A stretch of DNA of 64,000 bases, from assembly GCA_947488625.1 (NCBI GenBank), contig CANKZR010000001.1, forward strand, positions 806,001 through 870,000, in the 5' to 3' direction. This DNA comes from an uncultured Sphingomonadaceae bacterium (GTDB lineage Bacteria; Pseudomonadota; Alphaproteobacteria; Sphingomonadales; Sphingomonadaceae). The translations under genes and the position numbers were made by a program. Below, in pieces: positions 41,572-51,383 of the stretch; the first letter of the stretch is position 1; every line of letters begins with the position of its first letter. The notes beneath the pieces are model-generated. The model saw nothing but the letters and a program-made list of their open reading frames with translations. It made no database searches and was not told the origin of the DNA.

Positions 41572-42267
41572 TTACCTTTCAGGTATCTGCCAGGTCACAG
41601 AACCGGTGTAGGTGCCCACGGTCGTTTCTCCGCGATTGTTGGTTGCCGGATCGAACCGGGCGCGGCTTTCGATCAGGCGGCAGGTGTTGCGGTCCAGCGT
41701 GGAATGGCCGCTGCTGCGCGTTATTTCGCAGGCGTCCACACGGCCATCGCTGCCAATCACCAGTCGATATCCGGCCGTGCCTTCACGTTCGCGTACGAGG
41801 TCGCTGCGCGCATAATCGTTGGTGGTGATCCAACCCGTCGGACCATTGCGCGGCGATGCCGCCACCGGCGTTATCGCGGGCGCTGGCGGCGTGGGCGGAA
41901 CCAGAGCGGGGCCGGGAATTTCCAACGTGCGCGGAGGCGGTATCAGCACGACTTCGTTGCTGATGTTGGGGTTAACTGGCTCCACGGTGATAGGCGCGCT
42001 GCGATCCAGTGGGATCGGTGGCTCTGGCGCAGCGACGGGAGCAAGGGCCTGATCATTCGGCTGCGGCGTCACTTCGGGCGGTGGTGGCGGGGGAGCCGGG
42101 GGATCGGGGTTGAAATAGGCGATGAGCCCGGCGTCGTCCTCGGTGATCGCGCCGGTGATCGTAAGACCAGCGATGATCCCGGCACCCACCAGTGCATGGA
42201 TCGCGATAACGCCGGTTGCGGCGCGCAGACGGGCCGCGGAGCTAACAGTTGCATTTGCATAGGCCAT
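41572..42267 (-). CDS. TonB-like energy transducer
   Basis: 231 aa; one TM, proline-rich linker (PDPPAPPPPPPEV), C-terminal TonB-like domain (GYRLVIGSDGRVDACEITRSSGHSTLDRNTCRLIESRARFDPA). Confidence 0.9.
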   Translation of the reverse strand: MAYANATVSSAARLRAATGVIAIHALVGAGIIAGLTITGAITEDDAGLIAYFNPDPPAPPPPPPEVTPQPNDQALAPVAAPEPPIPLDRSAPITVEPVNPNISNEVVLIPPPRTLEIPGPALVPPTPPAPAITPVAASPRNGPTGWITTNDYARSDLVREREGTAGYRLVIGSDGRVDACEITRSSGHSTLDRNTCRLIESRARFDPATNNRGETTVGTYTGSVTWQIPER

Positions 42268-42412
42268 GATTTCAGTCCTCTTCCGATGCTCACCCGGCCA
42301 TCAGGCGAGTCATGTTATAATGTAACAATAGAAGAGTATGCGTCTGAATGCAAGCGCGCGCCGAAACCAAGGTTCCGACGCGCGCTGGATTTGCCGTCTT
42401 GTAAGAGTGCGA

Positions 42413-43069
42413 TCAGGTGATCGGGCAGCTCGGATCAAGGCGGAAATCGAGGTAATTGTCGACCGACTTCATCAATTCGTCCTGCTCGTTTTCGAAGAAG
42501 TGGTTGGCGCGCGGGATTTCATCGTGATGGATGGTGATGTGCTTTTGCGTGCGCAGCTTGTCGACCAGCTTCTGTACCGCAACGGGCTGCACCACCGTAT
42601 CCGACGTACCCTGGATGAAGATGCCCGATGCCGGGCAGGGCGCCAGGAACGAGAAGTCATACATGTTTGCAGGCGGCGCAATGGAGATGAAGCCGCGAAT
42701 TTCCGGGCGGCGCATCAGCAACTGCATGCCAATCAGCGCGCCGAAGGAAACGCCCGCGACCCACGTGGTCTGCGCTTCGGGGTGAATTTGCTGCACCCAG
42801 TCCAGCGCGCTGGCAGCGTCGGACAATTCGCCGATGCCGTTGTCGAAGCTGCCCTGGCTCTTGCCCACACCGCGAAAGTTGAAGCGCAAGGTGGCAAAGC
42901 CGCGATTGACGAAAGTCTTGTACAACTGCTGCACGATCCGGTCGTTCATCGTGCCGCCGCCTTGGCTGTGCGGATGCAGGATCATGGCAACGGGCGCGCG
43001 CGGCCGCGGGGCGGGGGAGAAACGGCCTTCGAGACGGCCTTCGGGGCCGGGGAAGATTACGTGAGGCAT
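42413..43069 (-). CDS. Alpha/beta hydrolase (dienelactone-hydrolase-like)
   Basis: Start MPHVIFPGPEGRLEGRFSPAP; ILHPHSQGGGTMNDRIV, FNFRGVGKSQGSFDNG, AGVSFGALIGMQL. Confidence 0.92.
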   Translation of the reverse strand: MPHVIFPGPEGRLEGRFSPAPRPRAPVAMILHPHSQGGGTMNDRIVQQLYKTFVNRGFATLRFNFRGVGKSQGSFDNGIGELSDAASALDWVQQIHPEAQTTWVAGVSFGALIGMQLLMRRPEIRGFISIAPPANMYDFSFLAPCPASGIFIQGTSDTVVQPVAVQKLVDKLRTQKHITIHHDEIPRANHFFENEQDELMKSVDNYLDFRLDPSCPIT

Positions 43070-43173
43070 GGGCGGTTGGTGCTCTGCTGGATATGTGTCA
43101 AAAACCGTGCGGGTGGCGCGGCGCAAGTGGGCGGCTATATAGGGATTATGTCGCTTTTCGCAATCGTTCTCGC

Positions 43174-44220
43174 ATGACACGTATCTATCTGGATCACGCT
43201 GCTACCTCACCGCTGCGCCCGGAGGCGCGCGCGGCGGTGGAGGAAGGCTTTGCGCTCTGGGCCAATCCGTCCAGCCCGCATGCAGAAGGACGCAAGGCCA
43301 GAGCCCTGTTGGAAGATGCTCGCGAACGGTGCAAGCGAGCGCTGGGCTGGGATGGAGAACTGATCTTCACCGCGGGCGCTAGCGAGGTGGCGACGCTGGC
43401 CCTGCATCATGCCCAGGCCGGGGCGCGCCTGGTTAGCGCGGTGGAGCATGACTGTATCCTCGGCGCGGCGAAGCAGGCCGAGCGGCTTGCGATCCGGCCT
43501 GATGGGGCGCTGGATCTGGACATGCTGCGCGAGGCCGTGCAGCGCGAGCGACCGCTGGTGGCCGTGCAGCATGTGAATTCCGAGACCGGCAACCGGCAGG
43601 ACCTGACCGCTATCGCCGAAATCGTGAATGACGCCGGCGGCCTGCTGCTGGCCGATTGCGCCCAAAGCGCGGGGAAGATCGCCCTGCCGTCCTGTGACAT
43701 GGCAATTGTCTCCGCTCACAAATTCGGCGGGCCTATCGGCATAGGTGCCCTGTTGCTGCGCGATTTCGCGCTTCTGGAGCCTACTGGCGGGCATGAACGT
43801 GGATATCGCAGGGGGACCGAGAACCTGCCCGGTGCACTCGGCATTACAGCCGCGCTGGAGGCTGACGTGCCGTACCTTGGCGCCGACGTGCTGGCCGCAC
43901 GTGACCGGCTGGCCGAGACGGTTCGCACCGCAGGCGGCACATGGCTTGCCGACACGCTATCGGCGCCGACGCCGTTCGTGAACGCATTGGCAATGCCCCA
44001 AATGTCCGCCACCGCCCAGGTGATGCGCTTCGACATGGCGGGCTTCGCCGTATCGCAAGGCAGCGCCTGCTCCAGCGGCACGATGAAAACCAGTCACGTC
44101 ATGACGGCAATGTCCGTGGACGCGGATGTGGCAGATCGTACCATTCGCGTCTCTTTTGGATGGAACACAACGGCAGAGCAGATCGATGCATTTGCCACGG
44201 CCTGGAAGGACATGAATTGA
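43174..44220 (+). CDS. Cysteine desulfurase family protein (first of tandem pair)
   Basis: Start MTRIYLDHAATSPLRPEAR; SAHKFGGPIGIGALL (PLP Lys), SQGSACSSGTMKTSHV (Cys loop). Confidence 0.93.
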   Translation: MTRIYLDHAATSPLRPEARAAVEEGFALWANPSSPHAEGRKARALLEDARERCKRALGWDGELIFTAGASEVATLALHHAQAGARLVSAVEHDCILGAAKQAERLAIRPDGALDLDMLREAVQRERPLVAVQHVNSETGNRQDLTAIAEIVNDAGGLLLADCAQSAGKIALPSCDMAIVSAHKFGGPIGIGALLLRDFALLEPTGGHERGYRRGTENLPGALGITAALEADVPYLGADVLAARDRLAETVRTAGGTWLADTLSAPTPFVNALAMPQMSATAQVMRFDMAGFAVSQGSACSSGTMKTSHVMTAMSVDADVADRTIRVSFGWNTTAEQIDAFATAWKDMN

Positions 44221-45290
44221 TCTACCTCGACTATCAGGCAACGACCCCGCTGGCGCCTGAAGCGCGCGATGCCATGCTGCAATGGCTGGATGGGCCGGAC
44301 GGCACCGCATTCGGCAATCCCCACAGTCCGCACCGCATGGGACGCATGGCGGCGGCGGCGGTGGACCTGGCGCGTGATCGCGTGGCGGCGCTGTTCCCCC
44401 CAAACGGGCAGGTGATCTTCACCGGCGGCGCAACAGAAGCAATCAACCTCGCCATGCGCGGCTGTCCCGGCGAAGGCGCGATCAGCGTGTCCGCCATCGA
44501 ACACGCAGCCGTGGCAGATACGGCCCACGCGATCGGCAAGTGTCACGAGTTGAACGTGGCGTCCGACGGGCAGTGCAATGCCAGGCAGGATATTCCCGCA
44601 GATACGAAGCTGGTCGCCGTGATGCAGGTGAACAACGAGATCGGCGTGATTCAGCCCACGGTGGAATTCCATCGCAAGGCGAAGGAAGCGGGCGCACTGT
44701 ACCTTTGCGACGCCGTGCAGGCTTATGGCAAGATGCCGTTGGCAGGGGCAGACATGATCGCCGTTTCCGCGCACAAGATGCACGGACCCAAGGGGATCGG
44801 CGCACTCTGGGTGCGCAACGGTATCGATCTCGATCCGCAGCAGACCGGCGGCGGGCAGGAGGCAAGGCTGCGCTCCGGCACGCTTAGCCCGGCGCTTTGT
44901 GCAGGCTTTGGCGCAGCGGCCAAGGTGGCGAAAGAGCGTATGGAAGAAGACGCCGCGCATGTCGAAGCCTTGTGGAACCGCGCGCGCCAACTGTTCGAGG
45001 ACTGGGAACTGAACGGCAGCGCAGATGCGCGCTGGCACGGCAATCTCAATATCCGTAAAGATGGGCTGGATGTGGCTCGTCTGATGTCGGATTGCCGCGA
45101 CGTCATGTTCTCGGCCGGGTCCGCCTGCGCCAGCGGATCGGGCCGCCCCAGCCACGTGTTGCAGGCTATCGGACTGGATGCTGCAAAGGCGAAAAGCTCG
45201 ATCCGGCTGGGTTTCGGGCGCTATACCGGTCTCGACGATCTTGAAACTGCCGCCGGAAAGGTTAGGTTTGCTGCATCGCAGCAAGGATAG
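44217..45290 (+). CDS. Cysteine desulfurase family protein (second of tandem pair)
   Basis: TTG start overlapping previous stop; MIYLDYQATTPLAPEARDAML; SAHKMHGPKGIGAL, SAGSACASGSGRPSHVL. Confidence 0.94.
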   Translation: MIYLDYQATTPLAPEARDAMLQWLDGPDGTAFGNPHSPHRMGRMAAAAVDLARDRVAALFPPNGQVIFTGGATEAINLAMRGCPGEGAISVSAIEHAAVADTAHAIGKCHELNVASDGQCNARQDIPADTKLVAVMQVNNEIGVIQPTVEFHRKAKEAGALYLCDAVQAYGKMPLAGADMIAVSAHKMHGPKGIGALWVRNGIDLDPQQTGGGQEARLRSGTLSPALCAGFGAAAKVAKERMEEDAAHVEALWNRARQLFEDWELNGSADARWHGNLNIRKDGLDVARLMSDCRDVMFSAGSACASGSGRPSHVLQAIGLDAAKAKSSIRLGFGRYTGLDDLETAAGKVRFAASQQG

Positions 45291-45295
45291 TCCCC

Positions 45296-45625
45296 ATCGA
45301 CGTCACCTTTATTACGCGCAAGAACCAGAGGGTGGCGGCCAAGGCCGCGCCCGGCGACCGACTGCTGGAGGTAGGCCAAGCGGCAGGCATGCCACTGGAG
45401 GGCACCTGCGAGGGCCAGTTGGCCTGCTCGACGTGTCATGTGATCGTGGCGCGCGAATGGTTCGACAAGCTGACTCCGGCAACGGAGGATGAGGAGGACA
45501 TGCTCGACCTTGCTGCCGACGTTCAGGCCACCAGCCGTCTGTCCTGCCAGATAGTGCTGGCCGACGATCTGGACGGCATCGAAGTGCGCATCCCGAGCGA
45601 CAGCAACGACGCGCAAGGGTTCTAG
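45296..45625 (+). CDS. 2Fe-2S ferredoxin (adrenodoxin type); apparent ATC start
   Basis: C-EGQLAC-STC-HV cluster motif (GTCEGQLACSTCHVIVA...SRLSCQIVL); AAGGA 8 nt upstream of ATC; no ATG/GTG/TTG before GTG 45332, which would remove the first beta strand. Confidence 0.85.
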   Translation: MDVTFITRKNQRVAAKAAPGDRLLEVGQAAGMPLEGTCEGQLACSTCHVIVAREWFDKLTPATEDEEDMLDLAADVQATSRLSCQIVLADDLDGIEVRIPSDSNDAQGF

Positions 45626-45643
45626 GGCGAAAGAGCAGACAAG

Positions 45644-45680
45644 AAAAACCCCCCGCCGCACAGTGTTGTGCGACGGGGGT
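45644..45680 (-). terminator. Rho-independent terminator for the DJ-1/PfpI gene
   Basis: CCCCCGCCGCAC-AGTGTT-GTGCGACGGGGG with a T-run (GGTTTTTCTT) on the minus strand. Confidence 0.7.
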
Positions 45681-45730
45681 GAAGCGAAGCCCCTTATCCC
45701 TATTCTCGGGAGGGGGGATGATAGCAGGGA

Positions 45731-46282
45731 TCAGGCGGCTTCGTTCATCTTGTTCTTCTGTTCTTCAAGTGCGGAAATCAGTGCCTTTGAAAATGCGGGA
45801 ATGTCGTCAGGGTTCCGGCTCGTGATGAGATTTCCATCAACGGCCACTTCCTGATCGACGACTTTGCCGCCGGCATTCGAAAGGTCGGTGCGCACACTGG
45901 GCCAGCTTGTGACGGTCTTGCCATCCACAACCCCGGCTTCAACCAGCATCCACGGCGCGTGACAGATTGCTGCGACCGGCTTGTCCGAGGCGCAGAAATC
46001 ACGGACGATCTGCACCGCCTTGTCGTTCATCCGCAGAATGTCCGGATTGATCTGGCCACCGGGAAGAAGGAGGGCATCGAAGTCACTGGAATCGGCCTTG
46101 TCCACCGTAAGATCGACATCGACCGAGTTGCCCCAGTTATCCTCGTCCCAGCCCTTGATCTGACCTTCTTCCAGGCTGACGACGACGGTTTCGTAGCCTG
46201 CGTCGTCCAGATTGGCCTTGGGCTTTTCCAGCTCCGACTGTTCGAAACCGTTGGTGGCGAGAATCATGATACGTTGAGCCAT
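45731..46282 (-). CDS. DJ-1/PfpI-family protein (type 1 glutamine amidotransferase-like)
   Basis: 183 aa; RIMILATNGFEQSELEKPKANLDDAGYETVVVS, PVAAICHAPWMLVEAGVVDGKTVTSWPS. Confidence 0.95.
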   Translation of the reverse strand: MAQRIMILATNGFEQSELEKPKANLDDAGYETVVVSLEEGQIKGWDEDNWGNSVDVDLTVDKADSSDFDALLLPGGQINPDILRMNDKAVQIVRDFCASDKPVAAICHAPWMLVEAGVVDGKTVTSWPSVRTDLSNAGGKVVDQEVAVDGNLITSRNPDDIPAFSKALISALEEQKNKMNEAA

Positions 46283-46320
46283 ATTGGCGCTCCTTGAATT
46301 AAAATGCTGTTTGATCGCTC

Positions 46321-46346
46321 AACGGGTGGGGAAAGCGTCTCGTTCC
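46321..46346 (-). promoter_or_regulatory. EcfG-type (general stress response) promoter
   Basis: Minus strand reads GGAAC-(17 nt)-CGTT; -10 about 39 nt from the ATG; SD AAGGAG 7 nt before the start. Confidence 0.75.
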
Positions 46347-46386
46347 ATGCTGTCCGCCGAATGGAGACGATGATAGGGCGAAGCGC

Positions 46387-48684
46387 ATGGCAACCGTTGA
46401 AGAACCCGAAGATACCGGCGCGGGCATCACCCGCGAACCTTTCGAAAGTGCGCTGGAAAGCCGCTATCTCGTCTATGCCCTGTCCACGATTACGGCGCGG
46501 TCGCTGCCGGACCTGCGCGATGGGCTGAAGCCGGTTCACCGCCGCTTGCTGTGGACCATGCGGCAACTGCGCCTTTCGCCGGAGAACACTTTCAAGAAAA
46601 GCGCCCGCGTGGTGGGCGATGTGATCGGCAAGTATCACCCGCACGGCGACACGGCGGTCTACGATGCGATGGTGCGCCTCGCTCAGCCGTTCACGCTGCG
46701 GTATCCGCTGGTGGAGGGGCAGGGCAACTTCGGCAATATCGATGGCGATAACGCTGCTGCCTACCGTTACACCGAATGCCGTCTGACGCGCACGGCCATG
46801 CACCTGATGGACGGGCTGGACGAAGGCACGGTCGAGTTCATCCCTACCTATAACAACGAGGAAGAAGAGCCGGCTCTCATGCCTGGTCTCTTCCCCAACC
46901 TGCTGGCCAACGGGGCGAGCGGCATAGCCGTGGGCATGGCCACCAGCATCCCCAGTCACAACGTGGCAGAGGTGCTGGATGCGGCCGAGATGGTGTTGTT
47001 CAACAAGGATGTGACGCATGCTGAATTGATGGGCGTCTTCAAGGGCCCGGACTTCGCCACGGGCGGCCTCGTGGTGGATAGCGAGGAGGCGATCAGCCGA
47101 GCCTATGAAACCGGGCGCGGAAGTTTTCGTGTGCGCGGCCGCTTCCACGCGGCGGAGGCGGACAATGCCGAGGATCGCGAGGCGGGCATCGAGCGGATGA
47201 AAGGCGGCGGATACCAACTGGTCATTTCCGAGATTCCCTACCAGGTGCCCAAGGGCAAGCTGATCGAACAGATCGCGGCCACCATCGCCGACAAGAAGCT
47301 GCCCATTCTTGAAGACGTTCGGGACGAGAGCGACGAGCAGGTGCGTATCGTGCTGGTGCCGCGCAGCCGCAACGTCGATCCTGAACTGCTGAAGGAAAGC
47401 GTCTACAAGCTTACCGACCTCGAGACGCGCTTTGGTTTGAACCTGAACGTGCTGGATGCAACGCGCACGCCCATGGTGATGGGGCTGAAGGAGCTGCTGG
47501 GCAACTGGGTGGCGCACCAGATCGAGATTTTGCAACGCCGCACCACGCACCGCCTTGCAAAGATAGCGGACCGGCTGGAACTGCTGGAAGGCTACATCAT
47601 CGCCTTCCTCAACCTCGACCGGGTGATCGAGATCATCCGCACCGAGGATGAGCCGAAGCCGGTGATGATGGCGGAATTCAACCTTACCGACCGGCAGACC
47701 GAAGCCATACTCAACATGCGGCTGCGCAGCTTGCGCAAGCTGGAGGAGATGCAGCTTCGCAGCGAGAAGGACGAACTGCAGAAGGAGCAGGAGGAACTGC
47801 AGAAGCTGCTCGATTCGCCAACCCGCCAGCGCACCCGGTTGAAGCGGGACATGGCTTCGCTGCGCAAGGAATACGGACCTGAAACCGCAATCGGGGCGCG
47901 CCGCACCACCATCGCCGAGGCATCGCCAACGGTCGAATTCAATCCTGACGCCATGATCGAGAAAGAGCCGGTGACGGTGATCCTTTCAGCCAAGGGCTGG
48001 GTGCGCGCGGCGAAGGGTCATGTCGACCTGGGCAAGGACGGTCGCGGCGATTTCAAGTACAAGGAAGGCGATGGCCCTGCCTTTGCGGTGCAGTGCCAGA
48101 CGACGGACAAACTGCTGCTGTGCGGGGCGGACGGGCGCTTTTTCACACTGGGTGCCGACAAGCTGCCAGGCGCACGCGGATTTGGCGAGCCGGTGCGCAA
48201 CACGCTGGATATCGACGCCGCAACGCAGATCATCGCAATGGTGGTGCACGAGAAGGACAAGCAGGTCCTGCTCGCGTCCTCCATCGGCAAGGGGTTCGTG
48301 GCCATTACCGATGAACTGCTGGCAGAGACGCGCAAGGGCCGCCAGGTGGTGAACCTGAAGGGCGATGCGAAGCTGCTCGTCGCTCGCGAAGTGGCGTTCG
48401 AGCATGATCACGTTGCCGTAGTGGGCGAGAACCGCAAACTGGTGGTCTTTGCTCTGGAAGAAATGCCGGTGATGACGCGCGGGCAGGGGGTAACCCTGCA
48501 ACGCTACCGCGACGGAGGCCTGTCTGATGTCACCACCTTCAAACTGGAGGATGGCCTCAGCTGGACGATGGGCGGCGATACCGGGCGCACCCGTACGGAA
48601 AACGAGATCGGCATGTGGAAAGTGGCGCGGGGCGCGGCGGGGCGCCTTCCCCCGCAGGGTTTCCCCAAGGATAACCGGTTCTAA
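46387..48684 (+). CDS. parC: DNA topoisomerase IV subunit A
   Basis: 765 aa; [54 protein letters not shown]. Confidence 0.97.
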   Translation: MATVEEPEDTGAGITREPFESALESRYLVYALSTITARSLPDLRDGLKPVHRRLLWTMRQLRLSPENTFKKSARVVGDVIGKYHPHGDTAVYDAMVRLAQPFTLRYPLVEGQGNFGNIDGDNAAAYRYTECRLTRTAMHLMDGLDEGTVEFIPTYNNEEEEPALMPGLFPNLLANGASGIAVGMATSIPSHNVAEVLDAAEMVLFNKDVTHAELMGVFKGPDFATGGLVVDSEEAISRAYETGRGSFRVRGRFHAAEADNAEDREAGIERMKGGGYQLVISEIPYQVPKGKLIEQIAATIADKKLPILEDVRDESDEQVRIVLVPRSRNVDPELLKESVYKLTDLETRFGLNLNVLDATRTPMVMGLKELLGNWVAHQIEILQRRTTHRLAKIADRLELLEGYIIAFLNLDRVIEIIRTEDEPKPVMMAEFNLTDRQTEAILNMRLRSLRKLEEMQLRSEKDELQKEQEELQKLLDSPTRQRTRLKRDMASLRKEYGPETAIGARRTTIAEASPTVEFNPDAMIEKEPVTVILSAKGWVRAAKGHVDLGKDGRGDFKYKEGDGPAFAVQCQTTDKLLLCGADGRFFTLGADKLPGARGFGEPVRNTLDIDAATQIIAMVVHEKDKQVLLASSIGKGFVAITDELLAETRKGRQVVNLKGDAKLLVAREVAFEHDHVAVVGENRKLVVFALEEMPVMTRGQGVTLQRYRDGGLSDVTTFKLEDGLSWTMGGDTGRTRTENEIGMWKVARGAAGRLPPQGFPKDNRF

Positions 48685-48686
48685 CA

Positions 48687-48720
48687 AAAAACCCGGCAGG
48701 ATCGCTCCTGCCGGGTTTCT
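48687..48720. terminator. Bidirectional Rho-independent terminator
   Basis: AAACCCGGCAGG-ATCGCT-CCTGCCGGGTTT between convergent genes. Confidence 0.85.
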
Positions 48721-48745
48721 TGGTGATTTGCTTTGCCGTGGAAGC

Positions 48746-49249
48746 TTAGCCAGCCTGTGCGGCCAGGGCAGCTTCCAGATCCGTCATGGTGATGCGGGCC
48801 ATCAGCGTGCCGTTGGGATCGACCACGAACATGTCGCGCGGCAGGGTAACCATGCTTTCGTCTTCGCGCACGATGACGATGTTGGTGCCGTCGATGTTGT
48901 CGATCGTGCCAAGCGGCTGCGGGTCGGCGGTGACCACGGCGGCGCCTTCGACCAGTGCGGCAGCCAGTGCGGCTTCAGCGGCGGCAAGCTGCTCTTCGTG
49001 CATCTGCACGAGCTGGTCGCGCGTGATGTTCAGCGTGGGGCCGGTCTCGCCTTCGCCAAAAGCATTGGCGGGCAGGGCGATCTGGTAGTCACCGACCGTC
49101 ATCAGAACGGCCTGCGCGTTGGTTTCGGCCACGGTGCCGATGGCGTTGCCATCATTGCCCATCACGGTATCGCCCACGTCCTGCGCCAGGGCAGGGTTGG
49201 CAGCGAGAGCCGCAAGAGCGGCAGCGGCGGTGAATGCGATCTTCTTCAT
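48746..49249 (-). CDS. Exported protein of unknown function
   Basis: Start MKKIAFTAAAALAALAANPALAQ (signal peptide); hydrophilic remainder. Confidence 0.75.
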   Translation of the reverse strand: MKKIAFTAAAALAALAANPALAQDVGDTVMGNDGNAIGTVAETNAQAVLMTVGDYQIALPANAFGEGETGPTLNITRDQLVQMHEEQLAAAEAALAAALVEGAAVVTADPQPLGTIDNIDGTNIVIVREDESMVTLPRDMFVVDPNGTLMARITMTDLEAALAAQAG

Positions 49250-49486
49250 GCAAAAATCCCCTTCGTTCCAGACCCTCGCATGAGGTGGGTCCGGGAGTTG
49301 AATTCCTCCGACAAGGCCGTGAATGGCGCCGGAAATGGCGTACGGGCGGCAAACACCCGGCAATGCCGGGGCAGACACGATGCGGCGCAGTGAATGCGCC
49401 ATCCCGATGAGAACTGTCTAGCAGACGGCTCCTGAACGCTTCCTGCACCAGCCATGCAGACAATTTCAACCGTCAATGTCGCTGAT

Positions 49487-50668
49487 CTACAAATGCGAAC
49501 CGGATTGCAAAGCCTCGTCCAGCAATTGTTCGACCCTGGCGCGGCCCGGAAAACCTTCTTCAAGCCATCGGCTTTCCACGCTCTGCAATATGCGCGCAAC
49601 TTCCGGCCCTGCCGCTACGCCGCGGGCAACGATTTCTCCACCACGCAAGGGGAACTGCGGCGATTCCCAACCATTCAATGGGGCTATCGGCTCGCCAGCC
49701 AGCAGCAGCAGGTCGACAGCGCCATCCACGCCTTCGCGATAGGCCAGCACCCTTGCATCCCCCGGCTTTCGCGCGCGTTCGGCCAATCGGGCTAGGCGCT
49801 TCTTGTGCGCGTTTGAAAGGCGCAAGCGGGCCGCAACCTGCTCCGCCGTGCGGGCATCGCCCGGTAACAAGGCAGCAAGCCGCCGGATCGGTTGAGGCTG
49901 CGCATCCTGTTCGTTCTCGGTTCGGATCAGGGCTGCCAGGCGATCCATGCCATCGCTAGAAACTTCCGGCAGAATAACCTCCAGGACGCCGCGCTCGAAC
50001 ATCCGCAACACCGTGGCATGGGGATCGGGCAGGACCAGCAGGCCCAGCAGCTCCATCGCGACCCGCTCCCGGCTCAGGCCCTTCAGCATGGGGGCAAGTT
50101 CGGCGCAGGCTTCCTCACCTTCGGCATCGAGGGTGGAGCCGAAGCGGGCCTGAAAACGATAGTAGCGCAGGATACGCAAGTGATCCTCGCGGATGCGTTG
50201 GCGGGCGTCGCCGATGAATCGCACGCGCCGTGCTTCAAGATCGGCAAGGCCGCCGAAGAAGTCCGAAATTTCCAGTGTTTCAGGGTGGGCGAACAACGCG
50301 TTTATCGTGAAATCGCGGCGCGCGGCGTCATCGCGCCAGTGTTCGGCAAACTCCACGGTGGCGCGCCGGCCATCGGTGGCCACGTCTTTGCGCAGAGTGG
50401 TGATCTCCACCGGCCCGCCGCTAGTTACGGCGGTGACGGTTCCGTGATCGACGCCGGTGGGCACGCATTTGATACCAGCCGCCTTCAACCGGGCCATCAC
50501 CTCGTCGGGATGAAGAGTGGTGGCAGCATCGATATCCTTCACTGGCAGGCCGAGCAGGGTATCGCGCACCGCGCCGCCCACCCAGCGCAGGTTCTCCGCG
50601 CCAAGCGCGGTGACGAGCGCAAGTAGGTCCTCGCGCTGCGTCCACTCAGTCTTGGGTAACTTCGTCAC
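49487..50668 (-). CDS. cca: CCA tRNA nucleotidyltransferase / poly(A) polymerase family
   Basis: 393 aa; LRWVGGAVRDTLLGLPVKDIDAATTLHPDEVM, RRDFTINALFAHP. Confidence 0.93.
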   Translation of the reverse strand: MTKLPKTEWTQREDLLALVTALGAENLRWVGGAVRDTLLGLPVKDIDAATTLHPDEVMARLKAAGIKCVPTGVDHGTVTAVTSGGPVEITTLRKDVATDGRRATVEFAEHWRDDAARRDFTINALFAHPETLEISDFFGGLADLEARRVRFIGDARQRIREDHLRILRYYRFQARFGSTLDAEGEEACAELAPMLKGLSRERVAMELLGLLVLPDPHATVLRMFERGVLEVILPEVSSDGMDRLAALIRTENEQDAQPQPIRRLAALLPGDARTAEQVAARLRLSNAHKKRLARLAERARKPGDARVLAYREGVDGAVDLLLLAGEPIAPLNGWESPQFPLRGGEIVARGVAAGPEVARILQSVESRWLEEGFPGRARVEQLLDEALQSGSHL

Positions 50669-50780
50669 GATGCCTTTCGCCCGTCGTTGGGCCTTGCCGA
50701 GGGGCGCCCTTCATTCCGTCGGCAACTAAAGGGAAACGCCTCGCCGCCGCAAGTTTGGCACCAGCGGCGAGAGAATTTGT

Positions 50781-51383
50781 TCACCGTACGAGTTCGTCGA
50801 TGGGCAAACGGTGCGAAAGATGCGCAATGATCCCGGCAGTAATGCCCCAGATGATATGACCGTCCCAGTCGATCTCGACATAGGGGCGTTCATAGCCGTT
50901 GAACATGCCGATCTTGGGCTTGTGATTATCCTGATTCAGCAGGTGCCGCAGCGGAGCCTCGAACCAGTCGGCTACCTCGCGGGGGTCGGGGCGGATCTGC
51001 ACGTCACCGGCCACAAGGCCGAGTACAGGTGTGAGGCGAAAGCCGCTGCCGGTGTTGAAGGTGGTCGCCTCGCCAACGATACGCACCTGTGCCGGATCGA
51101 TAGCCAGTTCCTCGTGCGCTTCTCGCAGGGCGGCATCGATCACGCTCTCGCCCGCTTCCAGCTTGCCACCGGGAAAGGAAATCTGACCGGGATGGCTCGC
51201 CATGGTCTGGGGACGATGCGTCAACAGAACGCCGGGTTCGGCCCGCTCTGTTACGGGAATCAACACGGCCGCAGCGCGAAGCGTCCGACCTTTCAGAATC
51301 TCGCTATCATCGCGCAAACCTGTGAAACCGACGTGCTGCGTATCGGCAAAATGCCTCTGCAACCGATCGAACAGGGTGCTCAT
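50781..51383 (-). CDS. NUDIX CoA pyrophosphatase-like hydrolase
   Basis: 200 aa; GKLEAGESVIDAALREAHEELAI Nudix box. Confidence 0.93.
   Translation of the reverse strand: MSTLFDRLQRHFADTQHVGFTGLRDDSEILKGRTLRAAAVLIPVTERAEPGVLLTHRPQTMASHPGQISFPGGKLEAGESVIDAALREAHEELAIDPAQVRIVGEATTFNTGSGFRLTPVLGLVAGDVQIRPDPREVADWFEAPLRHLLNQDNHKPKIGMFNGYERPYVEIDWDGHIIWGITAGIIAHLSHRLPIDELVR

Noticed and set aside
44094-45284. 396-aa minus-strand ORF opposite the second cysteine desulfurase
   Set aside because: Antisense shadow; no recognisable domain, true gene on plus strand.
46264-47550. 428-aa minus-strand ORF opposite parC
   Set aside because: Antisense shadow of parC.
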